Shown piece by piece: positions 54,633-64,000 of a stretch of 64,000 nucleotides of DNA. The translations under genes and the position numbers were made by a program. Positions within the stretch are counted from its first letter, which is position 1. Every line of letters starts with the position of its first letter. The notes below the pieces were generated by a model, which saw only the letters and a list, made by a program, of their open reading frames with translations, did no database searches and was not told the origin of the DNA. This DNA comes from Shewanella sp. VB17. Lineage in GTDB: Bacteria > Pseudomonadota > Gammaproteobacteria > Enterobacterales > Shewanellaceae. The stretch spans positions 2,666,001 to 2,730,000 of the forward strand of contig NZ_JABRVS010000001.1 of NCBI RefSeq assembly GCF_013248905.1, written 5' to 3'.

Positions 54633-56636
54633 TTAGAGCTGTTTTTTTATCTTCTTAAAAAGTGAAATAAACAATTTTTTTATTTCTTGTTCATTATCTT
54701 CAGATAAAGATTGGTATTTTAAGGCGATGTAATAGTGGGTCAGTAAGGTGAACTCAGGGGCAATGGTGGGCAGTGATAATGCCACTTTTTTACTGTACGT
54801 CAGCGGCCCGTCATTGAGATTTCGAGGGATGCCATTTTTTTCAAAAAGAGCACAGATCTTCAGATAAGCGGTTGAATAAGTCTCGGGGGGGGACTTGAAA
54901 GTCAATAATCCTGCACTGTAGGCGATAGTCAGGCTGATCAAAGCCATGGTAAACAACATCAATAAGGATAACTTTTCTTGTGTCACTTCTCCTAACATTT
55001 GTTGAAGTACATGTGTTTGTTTTTTTGAGTCAAAGCCCAATACCCATACGCTCCAATAGTAATCTAGACTGTCTAACGATATCCTCAGTGTATTGAGCAA
55101 GGGGAAGTCTCTCAGCCTTAAAGAACTAAAAGGACTGTCGAGTAGATAACTCGCTTCTGGTTGAAAGAAAGCATCGAATCCTTGTAATACACGCTCTGGG
55201 GCGATCATCGCGGTAGGATCAAATCTAACCCAGCCTTTGCCTTCAAGCCAGACTTCAGCCCAAGCATGTGCCATATATTGATACACGTTAAGGTAGCCAG
55301 CTTGCTGGTTCCATTCACCACCTTGATAGCCTGTCACTAGCCTGGCTGGTATGCCTGTTGCTCTGGAGATAAAGACGAATGAGCTGGCGTAATGTTCACA
55401 AAACCCGGCCTTATTTTCAAATAGAAAATCATCGATTTGCTGAGGACCTACGGCTGGTGGCGTTAAGGTGTAATAGTAATTCTCTTGATTAAAATAGCTC
55501 ATTAGGGCCAGTAATCGATTGTTTGGCTCCGGGTATTCTCGTGTTAAGTTTTCAGCAAATAAACGTGTTTTTGGATTATTTTTTTCCGGTAGCGCTAAAT
55601 TTATTTGTTTCACTGTGTCATGGAGTGTTAAATCCATAGGGGAACTCAGATAAGATTGAACCGAGTATTGAAATGGCTGATCTATGCTTCTTTTTGCGTA
55701 GAGTCGATGATCGGGCAAGTTGATGATGTTGCTATGTTCACTGAAGGCGACATCAAGACCAAATAGCCAATGTTGACCGCTGGGTTGAGCAATGACGCTA
55801 TAGTTCAGAGCATTACCAGTCGCTTTTTGTTTGCTAGGGACAGCAAAGGCAACATTTTTTTCTATATCACTCATGCTTGTATGCTGCGTCCATGTTTGTC
55901 CATCATAGTTTTCCATTACTAGTGCACGCCAATATAATAGAGGATTTGCTGGAGGATTGAAGCCAAAATCGGCTCGAAATGCCAGCGCTGCAGAGCGCGT
56001 TAGTTTTTTTATATCCCCGAAATGAACTTGATTAGATAGTCCGGTATTGCCAGAATTGCTTTGTGGTATTAACCATAAAGGTGATAATTTAGGCAAAACG
56101 ATAAAAAGCAGAGCCGCTAAAGGTAAACTTTGTAATATGAGCTTTGTACCCATTTTAGCCGTTTCTTTGATGTTATCATCTTCATGATAAAGGCTGACTA
56201 ACACACAGGTATTGATAATAGTAACTAGGCTGAGAAGGCTTGCATATAAGATAGATTGTTGGTTAATAAAAGTGATGGCAATAAGAAAATAGCCTACTAG
56301 CACGACGATGCGTACATCTCGTCTTTCTTTCATTTCGATGTTTTTAAGTGCATAACCTAGGATAAGTAGGTTAATAAGTCCGTTAAGTAGACCTATTTGG
56401 TGACTAATTAAGGCCAATGTGAGCGCAGAGGCTAATGCCAAAGATGTGACCAAAAAATGAGGCGGCTTGGCGACTTTACCAATAAAAATACCGAGGCGCC
56501 ACAGTAGGCAGATCCCATAAATGGCTAGGCTCCACGGGGTGAGCTTGTCATGTAAAGGGATTAATATGGTGACATTAATGACCAGAAGCCACAGTAAACT
56601 GTGGCGGGAAATAATCTCATGCAGTGTGTCACTCAT
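54633..56636 (-). CDS. TgpA-type transglutaminase-like membrane protein
   Basis: A 667-residue membrane protein: about six N-terminal helices (1-190), a periplasmic transglutaminase-like domain with the catalytic triad C413 (GFCEHYASSF), H457 (AHAWAEVW) and D473 (RFDPTA), and a C-terminal helix followed by a short cytoplasmic tail. This is the DUF3488/TgpA architecture. I chose ATG 56636, which overlaps the upstream DUF58 stop by 8 bases; a longer start at 56702 inside that gene is less likely. Third of the moxR-DUF58-tgpA operon. Substrate unknown. Confidence 0.9.
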   Translation of the reverse strand: MSDTLHEIISRHSLLWLLVINVTILIPLHDKLTPWSLAIYGICLLWRLGIFIGKVAKPPHFLVTSLALASALTLALISHQIGLLNGLINLLILGYALKNIEMKERRDVRIVVLVGYFLIAITFINQQSILYASLLSLVTIINTCVLVSLYHEDDNIKETAKMGTKLILQSLPLAALLFIVLPKLSPLWLIPQSNSGNTGLSNQVHFGDIKKLTRSAALAFRADFGFNPPANPLLYWRALVMENYDGQTWTQHTSMSDIEKNVAFAVPSKQKATGNALNYSVIAQPSGQHWLFGLDVAFSEHSNIINLPDHRLYAKRSIDQPFQYSVQSYLSSPMDLTLHDTVKQINLALPEKNNPKTRLFAENLTREYPEPNNRLLALMSYFNQENYYYTLTPPAVGPQQIDDFLFENKAGFCEHYASSFVFISRATGIPARLVTGYQGGEWNQQAGYLNVYQYMAHAWAEVWLEGKGWVRFDPTAMIAPERVLQGFDAFFQPEASYLLDSPFSSLRLRDFPLLNTLRISLDSLDYYWSVWVLGFDSKKQTHVLQQMLGEVTQEKLSLLMLFTMALISLTIAYSAGLLTFKSPPETYSTAYLKICALFEKNGIPRNLNDGPLTYSKKVALSLPTIAPEFTLLTHYYIALKYQSLSEDNEQEIKKLFISLFKKIKKQL

Positions 56637-57603
56637 TACTGCTCTCAGGGAGATTGGGGACAAGCGCAAGTGCTTGTAAACATTCAATCCTATGAGCTTC
56701 ACCTTCGGAGGGAGTAATGATGCGCTCGCCTAATATTAGTCCAAAAATTTGATTTTGTTCACTTAATGAATCCACTGCACTGGTTAATTGGCTTAATCTG
56801 GTTTCAATATCTGCACGTACTAGATTTGTTAATGTGAGCCATTGGGGGGGTCCTTGAGGCTGTTGAAATTCTTTACTTAACATTCCTCGACCTTGAGCGA
56901 GTTGTTTCCAAGCTATTTGGCGAAGGGATTCACCTGCAACATGTTGTTTTAATCCTTTAAATTCATCCACGCCTGGAATATGTCCACCGATATCATGAGT
57001 GATCTGGCTATCATCATGTGTGAGCCGTTCTCTAGTCTCTAATGGGCAGGCAAAGACAGTGTGTTGATTGCCTAAATCGACATTGGACCAGGCTCTGCAT
57101 AAACCCAGAGGATAACGAGATTCAATGTTTAGCCTGCCAGGAGAAATGTGCCCTCGGTGTGCATTATCAAAAGGAATGAGTGAGATGATAGGCTCATGAG
57201 TCACTCTGGTGATGATCTTTACTTGATTATCTGGATAATTGACTAACACTTCAAATTGCGTTTGTTTGGCTTGTAGGCGAACAGGGAAAACCAGCGTGTC
57301 TCCCGCATAAGCTTGAGGGGAAGGTGTTGATGATATTGTCAGTCCTGCTAAGTTTCGGTAACTGTATATGATGCAGGTATTAAATACGCTCAATAAAAGT
57401 AAGCTTAACCCAATGACTAAATTGTTTTGATAGTTAGTGCCAAAGATGAAGAGCAGTAATACGAGTAATAACCATAATAGACCAAATCCTGTTGGTAAAA
57501 TAAACACACTTTTATGGGTGAGTGTGATGATAGGTGACGATGGCAATCGTTTTATTACCCATCGATTAAACCAGTGTATTAGTCGATTTTGTTTTTTTAT
57601 CAT
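56629..57603 (-). CDS. DUF58 domain protein
   Basis: A 324-residue protein with two N-terminal membrane helices (about 30-80) and a DUF58 domain, recognised from SRYPLGLCRAWS and the GESLRQIAWKQLAQGRGMLSKEF region near 220-240. The family is regularly found between MoxR ATPases and transglutaminase-like proteins; its role is not defined, though DUF58 regions resemble von Willebrand A folds. It follows moxR by 18 bp and overlaps tgpA by 8 bases. Confidence 0.9.
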   Translation of the reverse strand: MIKKQNRLIHWFNRWVIKRLPSSPIITLTHKSVFILPTGFGLLWLLLVLLLFIFGTNYQNNLVIGLSLLLLSVFNTCIIYSYRNLAGLTISSTPSPQAYAGDTLVFPVRLQAKQTQFEVLVNYPDNQVKIITRVTHEPIISLIPFDNAHRGHISPGRLNIESRYPLGLCRAWSNVDLGNQHTVFACPLETRERLTHDDSQITHDIGGHIPGVDEFKGLKQHVAGESLRQIAWKQLAQGRGMLSKEFQQPQGPPQWLTLTNLVRADIETRLSQLTSAVDSLSEQNQIFGLILGERIITPSEGEAHRIECLQALALVPNLPESSNE

Positions 57604-57621
57604 AATGCTAATGACAAATAG

Positions 57622-58533
57622 TTATAGTATTGGATTGATATTAAAGAGAATCTTTTGTGAAATAGCCTCGCCTTGCTGTTGGCTACTGCTACGGATCCTA
57701 TGTTCTGCTACTGAAGTAAATACCGCTTGTACATCTTCAGGTACTAGATAAGTACGTCCCTGAATGAAGGCCCACGCTTTTGCTGCTTGCAATAGTGCTT
57801 TACTTGCTCTGGGAGAGAGACCAAACCCTTCTTTATGGGCACGTGATGCATTGATTAGCGCTAAAATATAGCCTAACAAGGCATCAGATGCACTGACTTT
57901 ATCAACCATTTTTTGTAATTGTGCGAGTTCAATTTGAGTAATGCATTGGGGTAGTGTGGTTATTTGAGGAGATTGGACATGGTTTTTCAGCATGGCCATT
58001 TCAGCATCTGCACAAGGGTAGCCAATCGAGAGTCGCATCATAAATCGATCCAGTTGAGATTCCGGTAAGGGGAAAGTGCCTGATTGTTCGCTGGGATTTT
58101 GAGTGGCGATAACAAAAAAAGGCGTTGGCAAAGGGTGAGTGATCCCATCGACAGTGATTTGATGTTCCGCCATGGCTTCAAGCAGTGCACTTTGTGTTTT
58201 TGGGCTGGCTCTATTGATCTCATCAGCAAGCACCATTTGTTTGAAAATAGGCCCTGGATGGAAAATAAATTGTGATTGTTCACTGTCGAATATGGAAACG
58301 CCTAAAATATCGGCCGGTAACATATCACTGGTAAACTGAAGTCTTTGGTAGCTCAACCCTAAGGTTTGGGCGAGACCATGCGACAGGCTGGTTTTACCCA
58401 TACCTGGAAGATCTTCGATAAGTAGATGACCTTTAGCTAGAATGCAAGTCATGGCTAATTGTATTTGTACCGGCTTTCCTAGCAATACTGTGTTTAGCTG
58501 CTTAATTATCTGCGCTATATTTTGTTGTGCCAT
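57622..58533 (-). CDS. MoxR-family AAA ATPase
   Basis: A 303-residue AAA+ ATPase of the MoxR group, thought to act as a chaperone for folding or metal insertion of partner proteins. Walker A is DLPGMGKTSL with K47; Walker B is MVLADEINRASPKTQSALLEAM; the sensor region is FFVIATQNPSEQSGTFPLPESQLDRF. First gene of moxR-DUF58-tgpA, so it likely acts on the two membrane proteins that follow. Confidence 0.93.
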   Translation of the reverse strand: MAQQNIAQIIKQLNTVLLGKPVQIQLAMTCILAKGHLLIEDLPGMGKTSLSHGLAQTLGLSYQRLQFTSDMLPADILGVSIFDSEQSQFIFHPGPIFKQMVLADEINRASPKTQSALLEAMAEHQITVDGITHPLPTPFFVIATQNPSEQSGTFPLPESQLDRFMMRLSIGYPCADAEMAMLKNHVQSPQITTLPQCITQIELAQLQKMVDKVSASDALLGYILALINASRAHKEGFGLSPRASKALLQAAKAWAFIQGRTYLVPEDVQAVFTSVAEHRIRSSSQQQGEAISQKILFNINPIL

Positions 58534-58678
58534 CCTATTCCCTTACCGCGACGCAATGGATTAACTATGCGGTAAACTTACTATGGGATAAACCTTAGGT
58601 ATGATCCAGTTTAGTTTAAGTATTTAACATTTTGGGGATACAGGTGCATAGGGTATATTTTTGAAGTAAACAAATGAT

Positions 58679-60628
58679 TCAATATTTAAAATTTAATTCT
58701 GCAGCTGAAAATAATTCAGGTACTTTATCTTGCTTAACTTGATAAATTACTCGATAACTCAGCACAGCTTGTACATATTCTCGTGTTTCTGAAAAGGGAA
58801 GAGATTCAATAAATTCAATGACATTGAGTTGACCATCAGATTCTTTTAACCAACGTTTTACGCTACGAGGACCTGCGTTGTAGGCCGCAGTGGCCAACAC
58901 TCGGTTATGGTTAAATTGGTTAAGTAAACGAGCATAGTAGGCGCTACCTAAGCGCACGTTGGTATTTGGCTGGTATAGGCTCCGATATCCTTTATATTGA
59001 ATTTTTTCTTTTTTGGCTATTTCTTTGGCCGTTGCCGGCATTAATTGCATGAGCCCTCTGGCTCCAGCCCCTGATGTCGCGTAGTCATAAAACGCACTTT
59101 CGCGTCGAGCAATGGCCCTGAGTTCATCAATATCGACTTGTTGTTTTTTACTGGCATTGACAAAATCGACATCTGCTGCGAATGGAAAGCGGATACTCAT
59201 GTCGTTCCATAATTGACCTTGTATGCTGGCCTGTACTCCCAGTGAGTGCCATTGATTTTCAAAAGCTAACACAGCATATTCTTTTTGCATGGCTTTATTA
59301 TGGCGCTTTAACATGAGTAGCCATTCCTCTCTAGCATCAATGGTTTTATCTAAGGCCAGCAGTTCTATAACACGATCAAGCCCTTTATCCTGAGATATTT
59401 TTTGACGAATAAGTGGATCACTCATCGTTTTTTTATGTTGCAATTTATATTCTAGTTTCAGTTCGTTTGCTGCAGAAAAACCATAAAAGTTACGTTGCTG
59501 ACTCAGGGGGGTGAGGATACTAACGCGCTCTTGCGTGTTGTGATCGGTGTTTCTTGATAGCCAGTATTGCCATCTTGATTTCGCACGTGTTTGCTCACTT
59601 AATAAGGATAAGTATTTTGTTGTGGATTGGTGGTCATGTTGACGTATTGCCCATCTTAGCCTTAACTCCACCAGATCATCACTGTCAAGCAGGGGGAGTA
59701 GGGTATCGACATACCCTTTTAGTTGTTCTTCTTGTTGTATAATGACCCGTTTAACGAGGTAACGGCTGAGTTCTCGTCCTTGAACATCGGAGAAACGGTC
59801 GTTTTTTTGGTAGTTGGCATAAAGCTTAATGGCTTGCTTAAGATCTTTTCGTGCTAATTTTCTTAAACCAGCACTGACAATCTCAGCATAAATTTTTGCT
59901 GAAGCAGAAAATCGTTGTGTATGACGTAAGCGTCTGGGATCTTTATAAACGGCCAGCATTGTCTTCATTGCTTTTTGCTGATGAGTGACTTTTCGGGAGA
60001 GGTAGCTAAGTAATCCCTTTTGATTGGCATTAAAACTTAATAGCATACGAGACCAGAGCAAGGGTTGTGTTATCCCACCTGATTTTTCCCAAGAATGGAA
60101 TAAAGGATCGCAGGCTTTTGGTCGTGATCGGCCATACAACCAAAGTGATGTCGCCCCCTTATAAGCTAGTTTTGTGTCACCTTTAAACAGTTTAGCTCGG
60201 TAATAATAACACTGTAAGGTAACATTATTAGGTAGCGCAGGGCTGATGGTTAAGAAATCATTCCAGCGCTTTTGATTGCCTGTTCGAAGCAAATAACGGT
60301 ATCTTATGGTATTAAAAAGAGGCGTCTCTTTAAAGGGTTCAAGGGCTTTATCTGCTGCTTTTCCCTTGAGGTTGAGTATGGTGTTGGTATTGGCATGAAA
60401 GTCGAGGTACACATTTAATGGGTAATGAGCTAATTGTGTCCTTAAATGATCATACTTTTTCATCTGATGTTCAGATAACGCGGTACGAGCATCGAGATAA
60501 TTTTGTTGATCTTGGGTCAGTAAATTTGCGTTAGCACTACTTACTAGTGTGACGCTGGCAAGCACAAGTAGCACAGAACACATATTGCCAACAAACGGCT
60601 TTAGCATGGCACTGAATTCCATCCGCAT
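58679..60628 (-). CDS. slt: Soluble lytic murein transglycosylase
   Basis: A 649-residue periplasmic enzyme that cleaves the MurNAc-GlcNAc bond to anhydro products. A signal peptide lies at about 1-35 (ending SSANA), then a long alpha-helical U-shaped region (about 40-470), and the C-terminal catalytic domain with E510 in RRESAFY and GARGLMQLMPATA, NVRLGSAYYARLL and AAYNAGPRSVKRW. This is the Slt70 architecture at normal length. ATG 60628 follows AAGGGATCAG. Single gene. Confidence 0.94.
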   Translation of the reverse strand: MRMEFSAMLKPFVGNMCSVLLVLASVTLVSSANANLLTQDQQNYLDARTALSEHQMKKYDHLRTQLAHYPLNVYLDFHANTNTILNLKGKAADKALEPFKETPLFNTIRYRYLLRTGNQKRWNDFLTISPALPNNVTLQCYYYRAKLFKGDTKLAYKGATSLWLYGRSRPKACDPLFHSWEKSGGITQPLLWSRMLLSFNANQKGLLSYLSRKVTHQQKAMKTMLAVYKDPRRLRHTQRFSASAKIYAEIVSAGLRKLARKDLKQAIKLYANYQKNDRFSDVQGRELSRYLVKRVIIQQEEQLKGYVDTLLPLLDSDDLVELRLRWAIRQHDHQSTTKYLSLLSEQTRAKSRWQYWLSRNTDHNTQERVSILTPLSQQRNFYGFSAANELKLEYKLQHKKTMSDPLIRQKISQDKGLDRVIELLALDKTIDAREEWLLMLKRHNKAMQKEYAVLAFENQWHSLGVQASIQGQLWNDMSIRFPFAADVDFVNASKKQQVDIDELRAIARRESAFYDYATSGAGARGLMQLMPATAKEIAKKEKIQYKGYRSLYQPNTNVRLGSAYYARLLNQFNHNRVLATAAYNAGPRSVKRWLKESDGQLNVIEFIESLPFSETREYVQAVLSYRVIYQVKQDKVPELFSAAELNFKY

Positions 60629-60681
60629 TTTACTGATCCCTTTTTATATCCACATTATTTGCTTAACTAACAAGGTGTAGT

Positions 60682-62178
60682 TCAATTCAATTGCTTATCA
60701 TCTAATTGGTAGTCACCAAGTGCCTGCTCTAGCATGCGTTGATCGAGTTGTTTACTGGTGTTGACGCCAAGTTGCTGCATTTGGTGTGCTTGTTTGACTA
60801 AATTCCCTTTACCCTTTGACAGTTTGTTCATCGCGTTGGCATAGCTTTTTTCAGCTCCTTCTATGGCTCTGCCTAATTTTTCCATGTCTTCGATATAGCC
60901 ACAAAGTTTATCGTATATTTTACCTGCTTGCTTAGCGATCTCTTGTGCATTTTGATTTTGGTATTCGTAACGCCAAATATTATTGATGGTTCTTAAGGCA
61001 ACCAATAGGTTTGTAGGGCTGACTATCATGATGTTGTGCTCTAGTGCATAGTTAATGAGACTAGGATCATGTTCAAGTGCAAGTAAAAATGCAGGCTCTA
61101 AAGGGATAAACATTAGCACATAGTCTAAGCTTGTTACTCCATGAAGCTTTTGGTAATTTTTATTACTGAGCCCTTTAATATGACTGCGTACTGAGATCAC
61201 ATGCTCTTTAACTGCTTGTTTCTGTATCACACTATCATCACTATTAAAGTAACGTTCGTAGGCTACCAATGACATTTTAGCATCAACAACAACATCTTTA
61301 TTTTCAGGTAGATGCACGATAACATCAGGTTTAAAATGTTTACCCTCATCATTTTTAAAATCAGTTTGGGTATCGTATTCGTGACCTTCTCGTAAACCAC
61401 TTTCTTGTAATACACGTTCTAAAATGACCTCTCCCCAGTTACCTTGTTGCTTGTTATCCCCTTTAAGAGCATTGGTGAGATTGATGGCATCTTGGCTCAT
61501 TTGCATATTCAGTGCCTTGAGAGATTCAAGTTGATGATTGAATGCGCTTCGCTGAGATTGTTCATTTGTATAAGATTCACTGACTTGTTTTCTAAACCCC
61601 TCAAGTTGTTGCTTAAAAGGGCCAAGTACTGAGTCTAGTTGATTGGTGTTCTGGTGCTGAAATTTTTCTGAGCGTTCTTCAAATATTTTATTGGCTAAGT
61701 TTTCAAACTGTGTATGTAATCTTATTTCGGCAGTTTCCAGCAATTGAAGCTTATCTTCAAGAGCCTGTTGCTCAGCATTAAATTTAACGGTTAGGTTTTG
61801 TTGCATTGCATTTGATTTAGATAATGCGAGTTGAGATTCCATTAACTTACGTTGAATTTCTTTGAGTTGTGCTTCTAATCCTGCACATCGTTCAGCATCG
61901 GCTTGAGCTTTTCCTAATGCCGACAATTGTTGCTCAAGTTTGTATTGTACTTGTTCTAACAGTTGCTCCTTCTCAGACAAAATAGAGTTTTTGTGTCGGA
62001 GGTTTTGTTTATGTTGTTCTATGTCTTGTTGATGGATATTTTCTTTTTGTTCGGTTGAGATTTCCCAACGCCGACGAGTGAATTTTTGATTTAAAAGTGC
62101 GCCTATCATGATTGAAAGAAAAGAGATTGCCGTAAGCGTGATGATTTCGGGAACTGATAACATGATGTCATTGGGCAT
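60682..62178 (-). CDS. rmuC: DNA recombination protein RmuC
   Basis: A 498-residue protein with one N-terminal membrane helix (about 10-28), a long coiled coil (about 35-190) and the RmuC domain (about 200-460), a nuclease-like fold recognised from QGNWGEVILERVLQESGLREG, FKPDVIVHLPENKDVVVDAKMSL and DYVLMFIPLEPAFLLAL. RmuC limits rearrangements at inverted repeats in E. coli. It lies 53 bp upstream of slt and may be cotranscribed with it. Confidence 0.93.
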   Translation of the reverse strand: MPNDIMLSVPEIITLTAISFLSIMIGALLNQKFTRRRWEISTEQKENIHQQDIEQHKQNLRHKNSILSEKEQLLEQVQYKLEQQLSALGKAQADAERCAGLEAQLKEIQRKLMESQLALSKSNAMQQNLTVKFNAEQQALEDKLQLLETAEIRLHTQFENLANKIFEERSEKFQHQNTNQLDSVLGPFKQQLEGFRKQVSESYTNEQSQRSAFNHQLESLKALNMQMSQDAINLTNALKGDNKQQGNWGEVILERVLQESGLREGHEYDTQTDFKNDEGKHFKPDVIVHLPENKDVVVDAKMSLVAYERYFNSDDSVIQKQAVKEHVISVRSHIKGLSNKNYQKLHGVTSLDYVLMFIPLEPAFLLALEHDPSLINYALEHNIMIVSPTNLLVALRTINNIWRYEYQNQNAQEIAKQAGKIYDKLCGYIEDMEKLGRAIEGAEKSYANAMNKLSKGKGNLVKQAHQMQQLGVNTSKQLDQRMLEQALGDYQLDDKQLN

Positions 62179-62462
62179 GAGAGATAGCCTTGGTCAAAGA
62201 AGAGAGCATTAGATTCGCATTTTGGCTCAGGTTCTTCAAGTATGATAAGCGTAAATGAGTAACTCTTAATCGTATGTTGGTTCAGTGTTGCTGAAATATC
62301 ATGTTGGTGCTAAAAAAAATGCTGTTTACTGGCAGCTATAATAAAAGAATAGCCATGTTTTTTAATCCATAAATTGAACGATTAATCCAATATGTCATTT
62401 ATTTGAAATTGAATCGAAGATAATACGGTCTTATCTGGTAAGCAAAATATGAGGAGCATTCA

Positions 62463-63479
62463 ATGCATGTCAAAAAAAGATCTTCTTGGGATACATTAAC
62501 GAGTTCAGATATCACGCCTGAATCGGTATTTAATGACCGCCGTAATATCATCAAGGCTCTAGGGCTAGGGGCATTAGGAGCGAGTATTCCTGGTCATGTA
62601 CAGGCTGGTATTTTTGACTTATTTGGTAACGGTAAATCGGGTGCGCCTTTTGTGACCTCTTCACTGGCGTTTACGGCAAATAAAGGGTTTGATGTTACAG
62701 AGCCTAAAACACCGTTTGAAAAAGTCACTCAGCATAATAATTTTTATGAATTTGGTACCAATAAACAAGATCCTGCTGATAATGCTCAAGGGTTTAAGGT
62801 TGATCCTTGGTCCTTAGTCATCGATGGGGAAGTCGATCATCCGATCACATTGGATTTGGATGATTTGACTAAATTGATTGCCCTTGAAGAACGCACTTAT
62901 CGTTTACGTTGTGTCGAAGCTTGGTCTATGGTCATACCTTGGGTCGGATTCCCTTTAGCGGCGTTACTCAAAAAGGCAGAGCTAACCAGTAAAGCTAAGT
63001 ATGTTGCGTTTGAAACTGTGTTTGATCCAGAACAAATGCCCGGGCAAAAGAATCGCTTAGTCGGGGGGGGGATCCATTATCCTTATATTGAAGGGTTGAC
63101 CATCGCTGAGGCAATGAATGATTTATCATTTTTGGCTGTCGGCCTTTATGGTAAAACATTACCACCACAAAATGGTGCTCCAATACGTTTAGTCGTTCCT
63201 TGGAAATACGGGTTTAAGAGTATTAAATCTTTAGTTAGGATCAGGGTAATGGATAAGCGTCCGCCGACAAGCTGGAATCAATTAGCGCCTCAAGAGTATG
63301 GTTTTTATGCCAATGTAAACCCTAACGTGGACCATCCTCGCTGGTCTCAAGCCAGTGAAAGGCGCATTGGTGAGGGAGGGCTATTTTCAGCTAAACGCAT
63401 CAAAACACTTCCGTTTAATGGATATGAAGAGCAAGTTGGCGCACTCTATCAAGGACTCGATTTACGTCGGCATTTTTAA
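62463..63479 (+). CDS. msrP: Periplasmic methionine sulfoxide reductase catalytic subunit MsrP
   Basis: MsrP is a molybdopterin enzyme that repairs oxidised methionine in periplasmic proteins, taking electrons from MsrQ. The 338-residue protein has a Tat signal (RRNIIKALGLGALGASIPG, cleavage near VQA) and the sulfite-oxidase-like fold with the molybdenum ligand C150 in YRLRCVEAWSMVIPW, also PIRLVVPWKYGFKSIKS and NPNVDHPRWSQA. ATG 62463 follows GAGGAGC. msrQ starts 75 bp downstream. Confidence 0.95.
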   Translation: MHVKKRSSWDTLTSSDITPESVFNDRRNIIKALGLGALGASIPGHVQAGIFDLFGNGKSGAPFVTSSLAFTANKGFDVTEPKTPFEKVTQHNNFYEFGTNKQDPADNAQGFKVDPWSLVIDGEVDHPITLDLDDLTKLIALEERTYRLRCVEAWSMVIPWVGFPLAALLKKAELTSKAKYVAFETVFDPEQMPGQKNRLVGGGIHYPYIEGLTIAEAMNDLSFLAVGLYGKTLPPQNGAPIRLVVPWKYGFKSIKSLVRIRVMDKRPPTSWNQLAPQEYGFYANVNPNVDHPRWSQASERRIGEGGLFSAKRIKTLPFNGYEEQVGALYQGLDLRRHF

Positions 63480-63554
63480 AGGGGGCTTTCAACTTGTGTT
63501 GAATCGATAGGAAAGCTGTTTGTGGTGTTGATGGGATAGGTTTTGGAGTGATAA

Positions 63555-64000
63555 ATGCGGTTAACAATGAAACATGTTTTTTGGTTAAAGCTGGCTATCC
63601 ATTTGACCGCCATTTTGCCTATTGTCTATTTAATTGGATCAGTGTTGATGGATAAAGCCGGTGGCGATCCTGTGCAGTTTATTATTCATTACACTGGCAT
63701 AGGTGCGCTCAACACCTTAGTCATCCTGCTGACTCTTTCACCTATTGCACGTAAATTTAAGCAGGGTGCGCTGCTGCAAACTAGACGTATGATTGGTCTC
63801 TATGTATTTGCTTATGCCAGCTTACATCTTGCTTCGTTTATTAGTCTTGATTTGTTGTTTGAATGGTCGTTACTATTGAGTGAGACCGTAAAACGTCCGT
63901 ACATATTAGTAGGGACTTTCTCTTACATCATTTTGATTGCATTATCAGTTACTTCATTTAAATCGATTAGACGAAAAATGGGTAAACGTTGGCAACAGCT
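63555..64000 (+). CDS. msrQ: Heme-binding membrane subunit MsrQ (3' end beyond window)
   Basis: MsrQ is the inner-membrane b-type cytochrome that passes electrons to MsrP. From ATG 63555 (MRLTMKHVFWLKLAIHL, after GGAGTG) about 148 residues are in the window: several membrane helices, GDPVQFIIHYTGIGALN, RRMIGLYVFAYASLHL (with a probable heme histidine) and SFKSIRRKMGKRW. E. coli MsrQ is about 211 residues, so roughly the last quarter is missing at the right edge. Confidence 0.93.
   Translation, partial: MRLTMKHVFWLKLAIHLTAILPIVYLIGSVLMDKAGGDPVQFIIHYTGIGALNTLVILLTLSPIARKFKQGALLQTRRMIGLYVFAYASLHLASFISLDLLFEWSLLLSETVKRPYILVGTFSYIILIALSVTSFKSIRRKMGKRWQQ

Overview
The window looks like ordinary chromosome from a marine gammaproteobacterium, most likely Shewanella or a close relative. 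The grounds are gene order and protein character: minC/minD beside ycgL, the uvrY-uvrC-pgsA-tRNA(Gly)-tRNA(Cys)-tRNA(Leu) cluster, the yeaG-yeaH-spoVR operon, a recC-recB-recD operon without ptrA, msrP-msrQ, and the regulators of the proteobacterial dedicated sortase (PDS) system, which is known mainly from marine proteobacteria. The DNA is moderately AT-rich throughout. I see no insertion sequence, prophage, CRISPR array, integron or rRNA operon. Two genes run off the edges: minD on the left and msrQ on the right.

Layout. 1-5 kb: minD/minC (minus), ycgL and ycgN (plus), a serine hydrolase and a cystathionine beta-lyase (minus). 5-11.5 kb: the PDS histidine kinase and response regulator (minus), the divergent OmpA-like pdsO, a structured 657 bp gap, an outer-membrane porin and a small conserved hypothetical gene. 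11.6-15 kb: a decayed tRNA-Cys and an intact tRNA-Leu, then an L,D-transpeptidase, a MepK-like endopeptidase and ribosomal protein L25. 15-21.4 kb: spoVR/yeaH/yeaG stress operon, sodB, grxD and tRNA-Ser. 21.6-28.4 kb: a RecQ-family helicase, two peptidase-like genes with a lone response regulator between them, a zinc-ribbon membrane protein and yeaC. 28.4-38 kb: asparaginase, sppA, fadH, a small hypothetical, Mn-dependent pyrophosphatase and a Lon-like protease. 38-42 kb: uvrY, uvrC, pgsA and three tRNAs. 42-64 kb: an Ig/PKD-like lipoprotein, a DUF998 membrane protein, recC-recB-recD with a DsbA-like gene, moxR-DUF58-tgpA, slt, rmuC, msrP and msrQ.

Functional threads: cell-wall remodelling (LdtD-like, MepK-like, Slt, the Min system), oxidative and thiol defence (SodB, GrxD, MsrPQ, DsbA-like), DNA repair (RecBCD, UvrC, RecQ-like, RmuC), and envelope protein turnover (SppA, DUF885, M14, Lon-like).

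Two observations stand out. The PDS regulatory genes and pdsO are present, but the sortase and its single substrate, normally associated with them, are not in this window. Also, a block ending in tRNA-Leu occurs twice in the same orientation about 30 kb apart; in the left copy the preceding tRNA-Cys has decayed into a pseudogene while the tRNA-Leu remains identical. All family assignments come from reading the proteins and recalling the families; no database search was run.
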